64,000 bases of DNA, from positions 1 through 64,000 of the forward strand of contig CAVRXU010000005.1 in the NCBI GenBank assembly GCA_963725155.1. Direction: 5' to 3'. Positions 10,016 through 18,262 of this stretch are shown one piece after another. The stretch's first letter is position 1, and every line of letters starts with the position of its first letter. Under the pieces are notes generated by a model. That model was not told the origin of the DNA. It made no database searches and saw nothing but the letters and a program-made list of their open reading frames with translations. The translations under genes and the position numbers were made by a program. This DNA is from DATDAH01 sp963725155 (GTDB taxonomy: Bacteria > Actinomycetota > Acidimicrobiia > Acidimicrobiales > DATDAH01).

Positions 10016-10339
10016 CTACTCCAGCGCCGCTTCGGTGTCGTAGCCGAGCCCCATGCCCACCTTCGGTGCGGCGGCGACGATGCGGGCCTGGCCGACGACC
10101 GGCAGGACACCGAGCAGGACGGCAACAACCTCAGCCGCGGACGCCCCGCTACTCACCGCCGCATCGATCGCTTCACCGTAGGACGGTTCGGCACCACCGC
10201 CGATGGCGATCAGGGCGGCGAGTCGGACGAGGGCGAGCGACTTGGCATCGAGGTCGTCGCCGGCGCCGAGGGACTCGACCTCGGTCGCGGCCACGCCGTT
10301 GATGGCGAGGAGCCGCAGAACGTCGGTGTGGTCCAACAC
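10016..10339 (-). CDS. Carboxymuconolactone decarboxylase-like (AhpD-fold) protein
   Basis: A 107-residue alpha-helical protein resembling the CMD/AhpD fold: KSLALVRLAALIAIGG, then YGEAIDAAVSSGASAAEVVAVLLGV and a C-terminal helix. The CxxC redox pair and the proton-relay histidine of true AhpD enzymes are absent, so peroxidase activity is unlikely and the reaction is unknown. The GTG start at 10339 is preferred because GAGGGAGG lies 5 bases upstream; an in-frame ATG at 10354 lacks a ribosome binding site. It converges on the LuxR regulator gene with only 13 bases between stop codons, and is divergent from DUF6325 across about 275 bases in which I see no clear site. Confidence 0.7.
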   Translation of the reverse strand: MLDHTDVLRLLAINGVAATEVESLGAGDDLDAKSLALVRLAALIAIGGGAEPSYGEAIDAAVSSGASAAEVVAVLLGVLPVVGQARIVAAAPKVGMGLGYDTEAALE

Positions 10340-10614
10340 GGGTGCCTCCCTCATCGGCCGACGACCAGCTGTCCGGAGGCCGGGGCCCGGCGCAGGCTGT
10401 CGGGCGTCGGCGACGGTCAACAGGATTGCGATCGGCGCATCGACACATCTTCTGGGCAAACCCCGCGACCCGCATCACACGGATGACGTGAAGCTGTGCG
10501 AGGGGCTTTCATGCCTTCTGCGTGACGACACCGGACGCCGCGCGAGCGGATGATCGGGTTCGCACACACCCCCATCGCGGGTAGCGGGCTGCCGCTCCCG
10601 AAGGAGATCACGTC

Positions 10615-11160
10615 ATGACCATCGGACCCCTCCAGGCCTTCGTCATCGGCTTCCCCGACCTCGATCACTTCGAAGGTCGGATCGTCGAGGAGCTCGCCCG
10701 CCTCAGCGACATCGGGCAGATCCGGGTCGTCGACGCCGTGGTCGTCGCCCGCGACGGCGACGACGTGGCCGCCCTCAGCGTTTCCGATCTCGACGACGAG
10801 GAGCGCGCCGAGCTGCGGGCCGCCGTCGGTGCCTTGGTGGGCCTCGGCTATGCCGGCGCCGAGGGGGCCGTTGCGGGGGCCGAGATGGGTGCGGAGGCCG
10901 ACCCCGAGGGGCCGACGGCCGCGCAGGCCGTTGCGATGTCGGTTCTGGAGGAGCTGCCCGACGGCAGCTCGGCACTCGTGCTGGCCATCGAGCACCTCTG
11001 GGCGATCCCCCTCCGCGACGCCGTGCGCGACGCCGGTGGCGTCGTCCTGGCGGCCCGCTCGCTGACCCCGGAGAAGATGGTCGTGCTCGGCATGCTCGCC
11101 GCCGCGGTCGACGAAGCCGTCGATGAGATCGAGGCCGAAGAGGCCGCCGCCGAGGAGTAG
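10615..11160 (+). CDS. DUF6325 family protein
   Basis: A 181-residue protein starting GPLQAFVIGFPD..., matching the pattern I associate with DUF6325 (related to DUF1269), often found among actinobacterial stress genes. It has an N-terminal alpha/beta region (residues 1-75), a glycine/alanine-rich central segment (AEGAVAGAEMGAEADPEG), a second alpha/beta unit and a charged C terminus ending in a run of Glu/Ala. No catalytic motif is visible. The ATG is preceded by GAAGGAGATCACGTC, a strong ribosome binding site. It heads a rightward run with the channel, YihY and AI-2E-type genes. Confidence 0.75.
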   Translation: MTIGPLQAFVIGFPDLDHFEGRIVEELARLSDIGQIRVVDAVVVARDGDDVAALSVSDLDDEERAELRAAVGALVGLGYAGAEGAVAGAEMGAEADPEGPTAAQAVAMSVLEELPDGSSALVLAIEHLWAIPLRDAVRDAGGVVLAARSLTPEKMVVLGMLAAAVDEAVDEIEAEEAAAEE

Positions 11161-11235
11161 GCCCTCCTTCCCCGAGGAGCGAGGCCATGCACGACGGGAC
11201 GGTCCGTCACCGGTCGCTCCAAGGATGAGCGACCG

Positions 11236-11787
11236 GTGACGACCGCCGAGCCGACCGAAGGGGGGCCTCGACGATGGAACGAGCTCGACCGCAAGCAGAA
11301 GCGGCGCGAGACGATGCGGACGTCGTTGGCCGTCACGGTGGCGTGGATCGTTCTGCTCGGGGCCTACTACGCCATCCCGTTCGACGACCGGGACGGCACG
11401 ACGGCGCTGCTCCGCCTGATCGGCGGGCTCGTCGCCTTCGTCCTCGTCCTCGCCCTCCAGCTCCGCAGCGTGCGGAACGACGACCTGCCCGAGCAGCGCG
11501 CCATCCAGGCGCTGGGCGTGGCCATCCCCTTGTTCCTCGTCGCCTTCGCGGCGTTCTACCTGTCCCTGTCACAGGCCTCGGTCGACAACTTCAGCGAGCC
11601 CTTGGACCACAGCGACAGCCTGTACCTCGTCGTCACGCTCTTCTCGACCGTGGGCTTCGGCGACATCACCCCGACCAGCCAGCTGACGCGCATCGTGGTC
11701 AGCGCCCAGATGCTCCTCGACCTCCTGGTGATCGGCGCGGTCGTGAGGCTGCTGCTCAACGCCGTCAAGACCGGCTTCGATGACTGA
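11236..11787 (+). CDS. Single-pore potassium channel family protein
   Basis: A 183-residue membrane protein with four hydrophobic segments (about 30-48, 58-76, 91-112 and 151-175). A pore loop before the last segment carries the selectivity-filter sequence STVGFGD at residues 137-143. This matches the Ion_trans_2 family, which forms tetrameric K+ channels. No cytoplasmic RCK/TrkA domain is present, so gating must come from elsewhere. The start is GTG at 11236; an ATG at 11225 runs into a stop after four codons. Its stop overlaps the YihY start as TGATG, indicating coupled translation. Confidence 0.85.
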   Translation: MTTAEPTEGGPRRWNELDRKQKRRETMRTSLAVTVAWIVLLGAYYAIPFDDRDGTTALLRLIGGLVAFVLVLALQLRSVRNDDLPEQRAIQALGVAIPLFLVAFAAFYLSLSQASVDNFSEPLDHSDSLYLVVTLFSTVGFGDITPTSQLTRIVVSAQMLLDLLVIGAVVRLLLNAVKTGFDD

Positions 11788-12704
11788 TGGACATCAAAGA
11801 GCGGGTTGCGGCATTGCGGAGCTGGTTGGAACGCCTCCTCCTCTGGCGCGTCTGGGAGCGGATGCTCGAGCTGGAGTTCGTCGACCGGGGCGTCGCTTTG
11901 GCAGGCAAGGCGTTCGTCTCCTTCTTCCCCCTGACGATCGTCGTCGCCGCGTTCCTGCCGGAGGGGATGCGGGAGTCGGTCGTCAAGGCGATCACCGTGC
12001 GGTTCGGGCTCCGGGGCGACGCGCTCGATCTGGTGCAGCAGTCATTCGCGTCGTCGGAGGACCTGAAGAAGGCGACCGGACTGCTCGGGCTCGCCTTCAC
12101 GGTCCTCTTCGCCACCTCGTTCACTACGGCCCTGCAACGCGTCTACCTCCGCGCCTGGCGGCGGCCACCCCGGGGCGGGCTCGACAAGTACTGGCGAGGA
12201 CCGTTGTGCCTCGCCATCGCCCTCGGCTCGATGGCGCTCCTCGGCGGTGTCGGCCGGGCCATCCATGGTCCGGTCGGCGTCACGACCGTGGTCGTCCTGG
12301 CCTTGGCGACGACGGCCGGTGCGTGGCTGATCATCCCGTGGATCCTCCTCCGCGGCGACGTGCGCCTGCGGGTGCTCATCCCCACGGCCCTGATCACCAG
12401 CGTCATCACCTTCGCCTACTCGGCATCGGCCTCGGTCTGGATGCCGGAGACGGTGACCAGCAACGAGGCCCAGTTCGGTCTGTTCGGCGTCGCCCTCGCC
12501 CTGGTGAGCTGGTTCTCCGGCGCCGCCATCTGCATCCTCATCGGCGCCTGCTTCGGACCCGTGTTTGCCGAGGACACCGGCTGGATCGGCTCCCTCGTCC
12601 GGGGCTCCGGCGAGCCGCTGAGGGTCGGCGCGGTTCCGTCACTTCCCGCTCCGGCCCGGGAGCTCACGCTCCGGGATGCGTTCCAGGGGCGAGACGAGCC
12701 ATGA
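11787..12704 (+). CDS. YihY/BrkB-family membrane protein
   Basis: A 305-residue protein with about six membrane segments and the YihY-like features GKAFVSFFPLTIVVAAF and a central FATSFTTALQRVY stretch. The family was once called ribonuclease BN, but that activity belongs to another protein; the function of YihY proteins is unsettled. The C-terminal tail is cytoplasmic and proline-rich. It overlaps the potassium-channel gene by one base and precedes the AI-2E-type gene by about 40 bases, so all three are probably co-transcribed as an envelope or ion-balance unit. Confidence 0.85.
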   Translation: MDIKERVAALRSWLERLLLWRVWERMLELEFVDRGVALAGKAFVSFFPLTIVVAAFLPEGMRESVVKAITVRFGLRGDALDLVQQSFASSEDLKKATGLLGLAFTVLFATSFTTALQRVYLRAWRRPPRGGLDKYWRGPLCLAIALGSMALLGGVGRAIHGPVGVTTVVVLALATTAGAWLIIPWILLRGDVRLRVLIPTALITSVITFAYSASASVWMPETVTSNEAQFGLFGVALALVSWFSGAAICILIGACFGPVFAEDTGWIGSLVRGSGEPLRVGAVPSLPAPARELTLRDAFQGRDEP

Positions 12705-12743
12705 CCAACGAGATCGACGAAGACCACACGGAGGGAAACGATC

Positions 12744-13862
12744 ATGACCCAGACCACTGAAGACCCCGTCGTCGAAGGCGATACGGGGTTCCTCCGGCGG
12801 TTCCCGCGACTGGGGATCCTGGCCTGGAGCTTCATCGGGGCCGTGATCGCCCTCGGGATCGTCATGTCCGCGCTCGGCGCGGTGAGCGAGATCATCCTTC
12901 CGCTGACCTTCGCCGCCGTCCTCGCCATCATCTTCCGACCCATGGCCGTGACGCTCGGGCAGAAGGTTGGCGCGTCTGCCGGCGCCGGCCTCATCGTGCT
13001 GGGGCTCCTGCTCATGATGGCTGTCGTGATCGTGGCGACGGTGAAGGGGGTCACCGAGCAGATGGACGAGATCGGCGAATCCGCCACCTCCGCCGTCCAA
13101 ACCCTCTCCGAGCAGACTGAGGAGATCGAGGTGGACGAGGCCGCACTGGAGGACGCAAGGGCGGCGATCAATGATGCCTCCCCGACCGTCGAGAGCGGCG
13201 CGCTGGCCAGGGTGGTCGAGGGCGTCGACGGGCTGATCGCCATCGCCGGCGGCGTGATCCTCGGCGCCCTGATCATGTACTACCTGCTCAAGGACGGCTC
13301 CTCGCTGCGGCGTTCGGTGGTGGGTCAGGTCGACGCGTCCTACCGCGACGAGGTCAACGACTTCATCGGCGATGCCTGTCGGATCCTCCGGGACTACGGC
13401 AAGGGCCGCACGATCATGTCCGCCATCGTCGCCGTCGCCGTCGGGACGGCCGCCCTCATCATGGGCCTGCCCCTCGTGCTGTCCATCGTGGTCGTGAACT
13501 TCGTCGGCGGGTACATCCCCTATGTCGGCGCCTTCCTCGGCGGCGGGCTGGCCGTGATCGTTGCCATCGGTGAAGGCGGGCTTGCCCAGGGCGCAATCAT
13601 GCTGGTCGTCGTGCTCGTCGCGAACCTCGCGCTCGAGAACTTCGTCGAGCCAAAGGTGATGGGTCGCACCCTCGACATCCATCCGCTGGTCGTCCTCGTG
13701 GTCACCGCGCTCGGCGGCCTGCTGGGCGGCATCGTCGGGCTCATCCTGGCCGTCCCCGCCTGGGTCATCGCGGGCAACGCCTTCAGTCGACTCCGCTCCG
13801 GCGGCCTCATCGACGCCGCTGTGGAGAAGGCCCAGCCCGCCGTCAAGCAGCTCCTCGATTGA
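12744..13862 (+). CDS. AI-2E family (TerC/PerM-like) membrane transporter
   Basis: A 372-residue protein with the AI-2E transporter layout: two or three N-terminal membrane segments, a polar helical stretch (about residues 95-150), then a C-terminal bundle containing YYLLKDG, GYIPYVGAFLGGG and NFVEPKVMGRTLDIHPLVVL. Members include the proposed AI-2 exporter TqsA and Na+/H+ antiporter-like proteins, so the substrate cannot be assigned. The ATG is preceded by GAGGGAAACGATC. It follows the YihY gene closely, and an inverted repeat just beyond its stop (13871-13902) probably ends this transcript. Confidence 0.9.
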   Translation: MTQTTEDPVVEGDTGFLRRFPRLGILAWSFIGAVIALGIVMSALGAVSEIILPLTFAAVLAIIFRPMAVTLGQKVGASAGAGLIVLGLLLMMAVVIVATVKGVTEQMDEIGESATSAVQTLSEQTEEIEVDEAALEDARAAINDASPTVESGALARVVEGVDGLIAIAGGVILGALIMYYLLKDGSSLRRSVVGQVDASYRDEVNDFIGDACRILRDYGKGRTIMSAIVAVAVGTAALIMGLPLVLSIVVVNFVGGYIPYVGAFLGGGLAVIVAIGEGGLAQGAIMLVVVLVANLALENFVEPKVMGRTLDIHPLVVLVVTALGGLLGGIVGLILAVPAWVIAGNAFSRLRSGGLIDAAVEKAQPAVKQLLD

Positions 13863-13870
13863 GGGGTGTA

Positions 13871-13902
13871 GGCGGGATCACGCCATCGGCGTGATGACCG
13901 CC
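13871..13902 (+). terminator. Stem-loop after AI-2E-type gene
   Basis: A perfect 8-base stem (ATCACGCC / GGCGTGAT) around the loop ATC, extended by GGCGG on the left and CCGCC on the right, lies 8 bases after the stop at 13862. There is no T-run, as is common in high-GC actinobacterial terminators. Termination is inferred from position and structure. Confidence 0.5.
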
Positions 13903-13972
13903 AGGCTCACCGCAGCAGAAGATCGACCCGAACAGATGACCGCTCGGGCCGCCCAACAAATCGGAGAACTCA

Positions 13973-14155
13973 ATGATCATCCTCTGGATCATCGGCATCG
14001 CGATCTGGATCGCCATCGCTTTCTGGCCGGCCCGGGTCGCGGACCGCAAGGGGCACAGCTTCTTCGGCTACTTCCTTCTGAGCCTGCTCTTCTTCCCCCT
14101 GGCCCTGATCATGGCCTACATGGTCTCGGACCGGACCGTGGGCTTCGCGGGCTGA
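13973..14155 (+). CDS. Small two-segment membrane protein
   Basis: A 60-residue protein made of an N-terminal membrane segment (MIILWIIGIAIWIAIAFW), a short basic loop (ARVADRKGHS) and a second segment (FFGYFLLSLLFFPLALIMAY). The ATG is preceded by GGAGAACTCA, a fair ribosome binding site. Short proteins with this layout are common near phage-shock and stress genes of actinobacteria, but no family function is known. It lies 45 bases before the DUF1254 gene and probably shares its transcript. Confidence 0.65.
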   Translation: MIILWIIGIAIWIAIAFWPARVADRKGHSFFGYFLLSLLFFPLALIMAYMVSDRTVGFAG

Positions 14156-14200
14156 GCGAGCTCGACCGACAACGACACAGAGAACGGAGACAGCAGACCG

Positions 14201-15669
14201 ATGAGCGACACCGTGACCCCGGAGGGCTTCAACACCCCGATCCCGGCCAAGATCATGACGCCGGACCGGGTCGAGACCCGGATCGGCACGCTGGAGTTCG
14301 ACGACGGGTTCCCGACCCAGGCCACCGCCGATCTCCTCTTCGACCACCTCGACTTCCTGCGGGGCATCGAGGCGTTCCTCATCGGTGTGCCGGCGGCCTC
14401 GCTGGAGGCGATGCACATCGGCATGGTCGAGTTCGGCGTGACGGCCTGCAACAAGGTCGCCATCGCCGACGGTCTGCTGGACTCCAACCCGCTCTTCCTG
14501 ACCGGCAACACCGACACCGTCTACGTGTCGGCCATCCTCGACCTCGAGCGGGACGGTCCGACGGTCGTCGAGGTCCCGCCCGGCTGTGGTCCGACCACGG
14601 TGAACGACGCCTGGTTCCGGTTCATCACCGACCTGGGCAAGCCCGGTCCGGACCGGGGCCAGGGCGGCACGTACCTGATCGTGCCCGCGGGCTACGACGG
14701 GCCCCTCCCCGACGGCTACTTCGTGTCGGAGTCGCCGTCGCGGATCAACTGGCTGATCTTCCGCGGGCTGCTCGTCGACGGCAAGCCCGAGGCGCCGACC
14801 CAGATCTTCCACGAGGGGCTGCGGTCTATCCGCTCTCCCAGGTCGACGACCCGCCGGCGATGGAGTTCATCTCGCATGACGGGCAAGGAGTTCAACACCA
14901 TCCACGCCAACGACGTCACGTTCTTCGACGAGCTGGACGCCGTGATCCAGCGTGAGCCGCTCGGCGTGATCGACCCCGAGATCCGGGGCCTCCTCGCGCT
15001 CGATCGGGATCAAGAAGGGCACGCCCTTCGCCCCGACGAGCGCATGCAGGGCCTCCTCACCGAGGCCGTCAAGGTCGCCAACGGCACGGCCCGGGCCATC
15101 TCGTTCAAGACCCGCGACCCCGAGGCGATACAAGTACCCGGACCGTCGTTGGAAGACCGCGTTCATCGGCAACGACTACCGGTGGCTGCGTCGACGACGG
15201 GGTCGGCGGCCGCAACCTCGACGCCCGGACGCTGTTCTTCTACCTCGCCACCGTGAACACGCCGGCCATGGCCCTGCACATCCCCGGTGTCGGCTCGCAG
15301 TACGCCTACACCGAGCACGACAGCGACGGGCGAGTACCTCGACGGCGGCCGGTCGCTACCGATGCACGTCCCGGCCGACGTCCCCGCCAAGGACTTCTGG
15401 TCGGTCGTCGCGTACGACCCGCAGACCCGCTCCGAGCTCCAGACCGGCCAGCCGTACCCGAGCCGCAACAACACCCGCGAACCCGCTGACCGCGAACGCC
15501 GACGGCTCGATCACCCTCACCTTCGGCCCGACCGAGCCCGCCGAGCAACCCCGAGAACTGGATCCAGACCGTCCCCGGCAAGAAGTGGTTCACCATCTTC
15601 CGGCTCTACGGCCCCCTCGAGCCCTGGTTCGACAAGACCTGGATCCCCGGCGACATCGAGCCCGCCTGA
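14201..15669 (+). CDS. DUF1254/DUF1214 protein, interrupted by many frame breaks
   Basis: The recognisable DUF1254-DUF1214 protein (about 489 residues) begins MSDTVTPEGFNTPIPAKIMT and ends EPWFDKTWIPGDIEPA, but no single frame spans it. The order of conserved blocks is intact: VEVPPGCGPTTVNDAW, VYPLSQVDDPPAMEFI, NTIHANDVTFFDELDAVIQ, YKYPDRRWKTAFIGNDYRW, NLDARTLFFYLATVNTPAMA and KDFWSVVAYDPQTRSELQT. I place breaks near 14824, 14881, 15000, 15032, 15128, 15190, 15329, 15355, 15483 and 15551; several compensate each other. That pattern, with preserved codon usage, fits sequence error better than decay. The family is usually secreted, and its role is unknown. A stem-loop follows. Confidence 0.75.
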
Positions 15670-15673
15670 CGCT

Positions 15674-15725
15674 GAGCGGGCCGGCGATCGCTGCGGTCGC
15701 CGTTTCGACCGGCGCCGGCCCGCTC
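15674..15725. terminator. Stem-loop between converging DUF1254 and lacI-type genes
   Basis: Perfect 13-base arms at 15674-15686 and 15713-15725 (GAGCGGGCCGGCG and its complement) enclose a 26-base spacer and fill the 59-base gap between two converging genes. It probably serves as a two-way terminator; no T-run is present. Confidence 0.55.
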
Positions 15726-15728
15726 CCG

Positions 15729-16752
15729 TCAGGCGGAGTCGCGCACGATCACCACGGGGGTCGGCATCGGGATGATGTCCGGTCCCGTGCCCGTGCTGAG
15801 GATCTGGTGCAGCGTGTCGGCGATCGACGTCCCCAGTTCCCGCATGTCGACATCGATGGTCGTGAGACGCGGGGTGAAGAGCTCGGCCACGGGCAGGTCG
15901 TCACAGCCGATCACGGCGATGTCGTCGGGGACGCGGACACCGGCGTCGAGGAGGGCACGGAGAGCGAGCAGCGCGTAGTCGTCGTTGTAGGCGAGGATGG
16001 CGTCCGGCGGTGAAGCGTCGGCGAGCGCGGCACCGACGACTGCAGCCACGTGGTCGTGGTCGAGCGAGCTCTCGACGATCGTCAGGCCCACGCCGTGCTC
16101 GACGGCCGCTTCTTCGGCGCCCGCTTGGCGGCCGACGCGGAACCACTGGTACTCCGGGTCGGACGGCATGAGCCCCAGGACCGAGCGGTGCCCCCGTCCG
16201 GCGAGGTGGGTCATGGCCACTCGGGTGAGGGCCGTCTGGTCGAACACCACGGCGGGGGCGAACCCGAGCGGCCGGTCGCCGAACCCGATCACCGCCCGGG
16301 TGCCCGCGGAGCGCAGGCGGGCGACGAGCGCCGCGGAGAGCTGGTCACTGCTGGCCGTCAGCGCGATCGGCTGGAGACGGCTGAGCGTGGTCTCGAGGTC
16401 GGCCACGCTCTCGGCCGCCGGGTCGACCAGGGCGGTGTAGCCGAGCTCGCCCAGTCGGTGGGTCACCGTGGAGACCGCCAGGCTGAGCGAGAGGCTGAAC
16501 GGCCAGGCCGGGAGGGCCATGAGGATCAGGTCGCTCACGCCGGTGCGGAGCTGGCGGGCCGCGGCGTGCGGCGTGTAGCCGAGGTCGGCGGCAGCCGCCA
16601 GCACCCGGGCCCGGGTCTCGGCCGAGATGGGCTGACCGGCGAGCGTCGTTGAGGACGTAGCTGACGGTCGCTCGCGACACGCCCGCCCGTTCGGCGACGT
16701 CCTGGCCGGTCACCCGCGGCACGCGTGGCATCTTCTGATCCTGCCTCACCAC
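15729..16752 (-). CDS. LacI-family repressor (one frame break)
   Basis: The protein has an N-terminal LacI helix-turn-helix (VTGQDVAERAGVSRATVSYVLND) and a C-terminal type 1 periplasmic-binding-like effector domain ending with DLPVAELFTPRLTTIDVDMRELG. A frame break near 16645, just after VLND, separates the two parts; restoring one base joins it to the hinge-helix region ISAETRARVLAAAADLGYTPHAAARQL. Total length would be about 340 residues, normal for the family. The GTG start at 16752 has AGGGGG a few bases upstream. It is divergent from the binding-protein/glycosidase operon and should repress that operon, and perhaps itself, through the palindrome at 16776-16792, released by a sugar. Confidence 0.87.
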
Positions 16753-16770
16753 ACCCCCTGTCCGTCTGCG

Positions 16771-16799
16771 TTGACACGTGTAAGTTACACGTTTAACCT
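16771..16799 (+). promoter_or_regulatory. Sigma-70-type promoter of the glycan-use operon
   Basis: A consensus -35 TTGACA (16771-16776), a 17-base spacer and a -10-like TAACCT (16794-16799) are visible. A start near 16806 would leave a leader of about 26 bases with GCAGGGGGAACC before the ATG at 16832. The spacer is almost completely filled by the operator palindrome, so a bound repressor would block RNA polymerase. Confidence 0.7.
16776..16792. promoter_or_regulatory. LacI-type operator palindrome
   Basis: A perfect 17-base palindrome, ACGTGTAAGTTACACGT, has 8-base arms around a central G. It lies between the divergent LacI-type repressor and the binding-protein gene, exactly in the spacer of the rightward promoter. 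LacI-family operators are palindromes of this size, although many carry a central CG. Binding is inferred. Confidence 0.75.
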
Positions 16800-16831
16800 A
16801 CGGGCCGCGAACCAAGCGAGCAGGGGGAACC

Positions 16832-18259
16832 ATGGGACGGCACAGGACGAGGAAGGTCGTGGCGCGGTGCGCCCCGCCGCCTGCGGACGGCCGGGTTGCC
16901 ACCCGGACGACCACTGGCGTTCGGCCACCGGCTCGACGCACGACCGGCGGGGGAACTCCTTTGCGCGCGCTTCGATCAGGTCTCGTCGTGGTGGCGGTAC
17001 TCACACTCGCCGCCGCCTGCACCGACGGCTCCAGCTCGACCTCAGAGGACACCGGGCCAACCACGTCCGGCGCGACGGCGGTGCCGAGCCAGGGGGTGAC
17101 CGAAACCGAGGTCGCCATCGGCGTGGCCTGGATCGACGCCCAAGAGATCCTCGACCAGTTCGGCGTCGACATCGGCGTCTATCCGGTGGAGGACCTCTTC
17201 CAGGCGATGGCCGACGGGACCAACGCCCGGGGCGGGGTGGCCGACCGCGAAGTCCGTGTCGTGACCAGCACGTTTCTTCCCACCCAGTCCGCGGAGACCG
17301 ACCGGGTCTGCGCCGAGCTGCTGCAGGACGAAGAGGTCTTCGTCGTGACCGGGACGCTGCTCGCCGACCAGCCCTTGTGCGTCACCGAGCTCCACGGCCA
17401 GCCGTACGTCGGTGGGTTCGGGGAGACCCCGGAGATCCAGGAGCGATCGGACGGTCGGTTCTTCGCCGTCGAGCTCGACTTCGCGTCCTACACACTGGCG
17501 TCCGTACAGGAGATGATCGACGCCGGGGACCTCGAGGGCCGCGAGGTGGGCCTCTACTCGGACGCCAACGACCTCGAGCGCAACGTGGTCGAGGACATCC
17601 GGGCCCTGCTCGACGACGCCGGGATCTCCGTGGCGTCTCAGGTCGAGGGGCCGGAGCTGACCGCCGACCCGGTGGCGTCCGACGCCGCGGTCGACACGGC
17701 GATCGAACGCATGCGGGCCGACGGCGCCGACCTCGTCCTGACGCCGTCGACGCCGATCGCCATCCTGCGGGGCGTCGAGCGCACCGGCTGGGAGGTGGAT
17801 GTGGCCCTCACGAACGGCCAGCTCACCGGTTTCGGTGCGGAAGACGTGGCCGTGGCCCCGGAGGTGTTGGAGCGCACGATCGCGGTGTCGGTCGACTCGC
17901 CCACGGCGGACGAGGCTCGAGCCGACGAGGGGGTCCAGGCGTGTGTGGCCGACTATGACGCGGCCTTCCCCGACGCCCCGCTGGAGATGGACAACGACGA
18001 CGTCGCGACCGGCGTGGCGACGGCGTGCCGCACCTGGGACCTCACCCTCCAGATCCTCGAGGCGGCCGGCCCTGAACTGGATGTGGCGTCCTTCGTCGCC
18101 GCCGGCGAGGGCTTGGGCACCTTTGCCCTCCCGCTGTCGCCTGAGGCGTCGCTCGGCCCCGACAAGCACTCGGCGACCTCGACGATCCGCCGGTACGTGT
18201 TCGACCCGGAGGAGGGCCACTGGGTGCGGGACGGGGACGCCATCCCGGTCGAGTCCTGA
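16832..18259 (+). CDS. Branched-chain-amino-acid-type ABC solute-binding lipoprotein
   Basis: A 475-residue exported protein. A signal segment (LVVVAVLTLAAAC) puts a lipobox cysteine at residue 63, followed by an Asp/Ser/Thr linker and a type 1 periplasmic-binding fold resembling Leu/Ile/Val-binding proteins (GVTETEVAIGVAWID ... RDGDAIPVES). The first 43 residues are unusually basic and long; an in-frame TTG at 16961 after GGGGGAACTCC would give a normal-length signal peptide, so the start is uncertain. No ABC permease or ATPase gene lies nearby, so it may serve a distant transporter or act as a sensor. It is the first gene of the LacI-controlled unit. Confidence 0.85.
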   Translation: MGRHRTRKVVARCAPPPADGRVATRTTTGVRPPARRTTGGGTPLRALRSGLVVVAVLTLAAACTDGSSSTSEDTGPTTSGATAVPSQGVTETEVAIGVAWIDAQEILDQFGVDIGVYPVEDLFQAMADGTNARGGVADREVRVVTSTFLPTQSAETDRVCAELLQDEEVFVVTGTLLADQPLCVTELHGQPYVGGFGETPEIQERSDGRFFAVELDFASYTLASVQEMIDAGDLEGREVGLYSDANDLERNVVEDIRALLDDAGISVASQVEGPELTADPVASDAAVDTAIERMRADGADLVLTPSTPIAILRGVERTGWEVDVALTNGQLTGFGAEDVAVAPEVLERTIAVSVDSPTADEARADEGVQACVADYDAAFPDAPLEMDNDDVATGVATACRTWDLTLQILEAAGPELDVASFVAAGEGLGTFALPLSPEASLGPDKHSATSTIRRYVFDPEEGHWVRDGDAIPVES

Positions 18260-18262
18260 GGG

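Noticed and set aside
12702..12760. A 19-codon reading frame starting with an ATGA overlap on the YihY stop and running into the AI-2E-type gene.
   Set aside because: It is very short, very acidic, and its end overlaps the next gene in another frame; it is probably just the intergenic stretch.
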